In this document: positions 63,590-64,000 of the stretch, piece by piece
Layout: the number at the start of each line of letters is the position of its first letter
Position numbering within the stretch: the stretch's first letter is position 1
NCBI GenBank assembly: GCA_035456405.1
Contig: DATIDG010000027.1
Span: 1 to 64,000, forward strand
Length of the DNA stretch: 64,000 bases
Reading direction: 5' to 3'
Origin: JAGVSZ01 sp035456405
GTDB taxonomy: Bacteria > Pseudomonadota > Gammaproteobacteria > Burkholderiales > SG8-39
Translations under genes and position numbers: made by a program
Notes under the pieces: generated by a model
The model's database searches: none
Told to the model about the DNA's origin: nothing
The model's input: the letters and a program-made list of their open reading frames with translations, nothing else

Positions 63590-63593
<4 letters not shown>
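62394..63593 (+). CDS. HlyD-family periplasmic adaptor protein
   Basis: A 399-residue membrane-fusion protein. It has one N-terminal membrane helix (LRIAPLVVLAAIAVWALL), a split biotinyl-lipoyl-like domain (HDGAPVTKGQVVAVLEPTPM and GRVLRVAEKSERSLPAG), a long coiled-coil hairpin between them (about residues 105-200) and a C-terminal beta-barrel. It would couple the FtsX-type exporter to an outer-membrane channel. The start is GTG 62394, overlapping the permease; ATG 62424 is an alternative. It ends convergent with asnS, overlapping it by four bases. Confidence 0.92.

Positions 63594-64000
<407 letters not shown>

Overview
The window is very GC-rich, densely packed chromosomal DNA. Its gene content points to a betaproteobacterium of the Burkholderiales/Rhodocyclales kind, though no rRNA or marker gene here fixes the taxon. 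The signs are tripartite tricarboxylate transporter parts with a Bug-type binding protein, an IclR-controlled Rieske oxygenase cluster, gpsA, an AcsA/2-oxoacid dehydrogenase operon and asnS. I saw no tRNA, rRNA, CRISPR array, insertion sequence or integrase.

Layout. (1) 1-12139, plus strand: a catabolic cluster for an aromatic or N-heteroaromatic compound. It holds a TauC-type permease, SDR, cupin, alpha/beta hydrolase, IclR regulator, recombinase-like HTH protein, Rieske oxygenase, a second SDR with atypical catalytic residues, a ThDP enzyme, an aspartate-dehydrogenase-like enzyme, an aldehyde dehydrogenase, an extradiol-type VOC protein and a ferredoxin reductase. (2) 12129-14458, minus: gpsA and a DUF4010/MgtC-like membrane protein. 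(3) 14736-18637: a complete iron-type ABC importer behind an unusual leader with interleaved inverted repeats, followed by a universal stress protein. (4) 19161-21462: divergent DUF882 peptidase and L,D-transpeptidase genes whose start codons overlap. (5) 21549-24249: a gene graveyard interspersed with small genes. It holds remnants of a prim-pol, a malic enzyme, an ABC binding protein and a CBS protein; intact relatives of the first three lie elsewhere in this window. (6) 24283-25640: a prim-pol/PriCT protein translationally coupled to an archaemetzincin. (7) 25780-31339: DUF155 protein, YqjD-like protein, flavodoxin-ferredoxin fusion, LVIVD-repeat protein, deacetylase and an orphan NMT1-type binding protein. 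(8) 31777-35473: NfeD-FloA-small protein operon, a basic protein and a histidine-kinase remnant. (9) 35596-42439, minus: acsA, 2-oxoacid dehydrogenase E1alpha, E1beta and E2, ACP, malic enzyme. (10) 42732-52451: Bug and TRAP binding proteins, aldo/keto reductase, TctB, TctA, Ldh2-family dehydrogenase, SDR, cyclic-2,3-DPG-synthetase-like protein and an NSS transporter. (11) 52571-63593: a tightly packed eight-gene operon of CBS protein, divergent GroEL, nicotinate phosphoribosyltransferase, Lon-like protease, Usp-like protein and a MacB-type export system. (12) The 3' end of asnS, cut by the window edge.

A family of eight 14-bp palindromes of the form TTGAY-N4-RTCAA (FNR/CRP-superfamily-like) lies in front of many of these units: the ABC importer, both prim-pol copies, the HNH-like gene, the DUF155/YqjD pair, the acsA operon, the Bug gene and the CBS-GroEL operon. 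This suggests one regulon, perhaps oxygen- or redox-linked, covering acetate/pyruvate metabolism, protein quality control, NAD salvage and the prim-pol/archaemetzincin pair. The strongest candidates for undescribed systems are the CBS-GroEL2-PncB-Lon operon, the prim-pol/archaemetzincin pair with its decayed second copy, and the region 1 catabolic cluster. All functional statements come from reading the sequence and recalling families; no database search was run.
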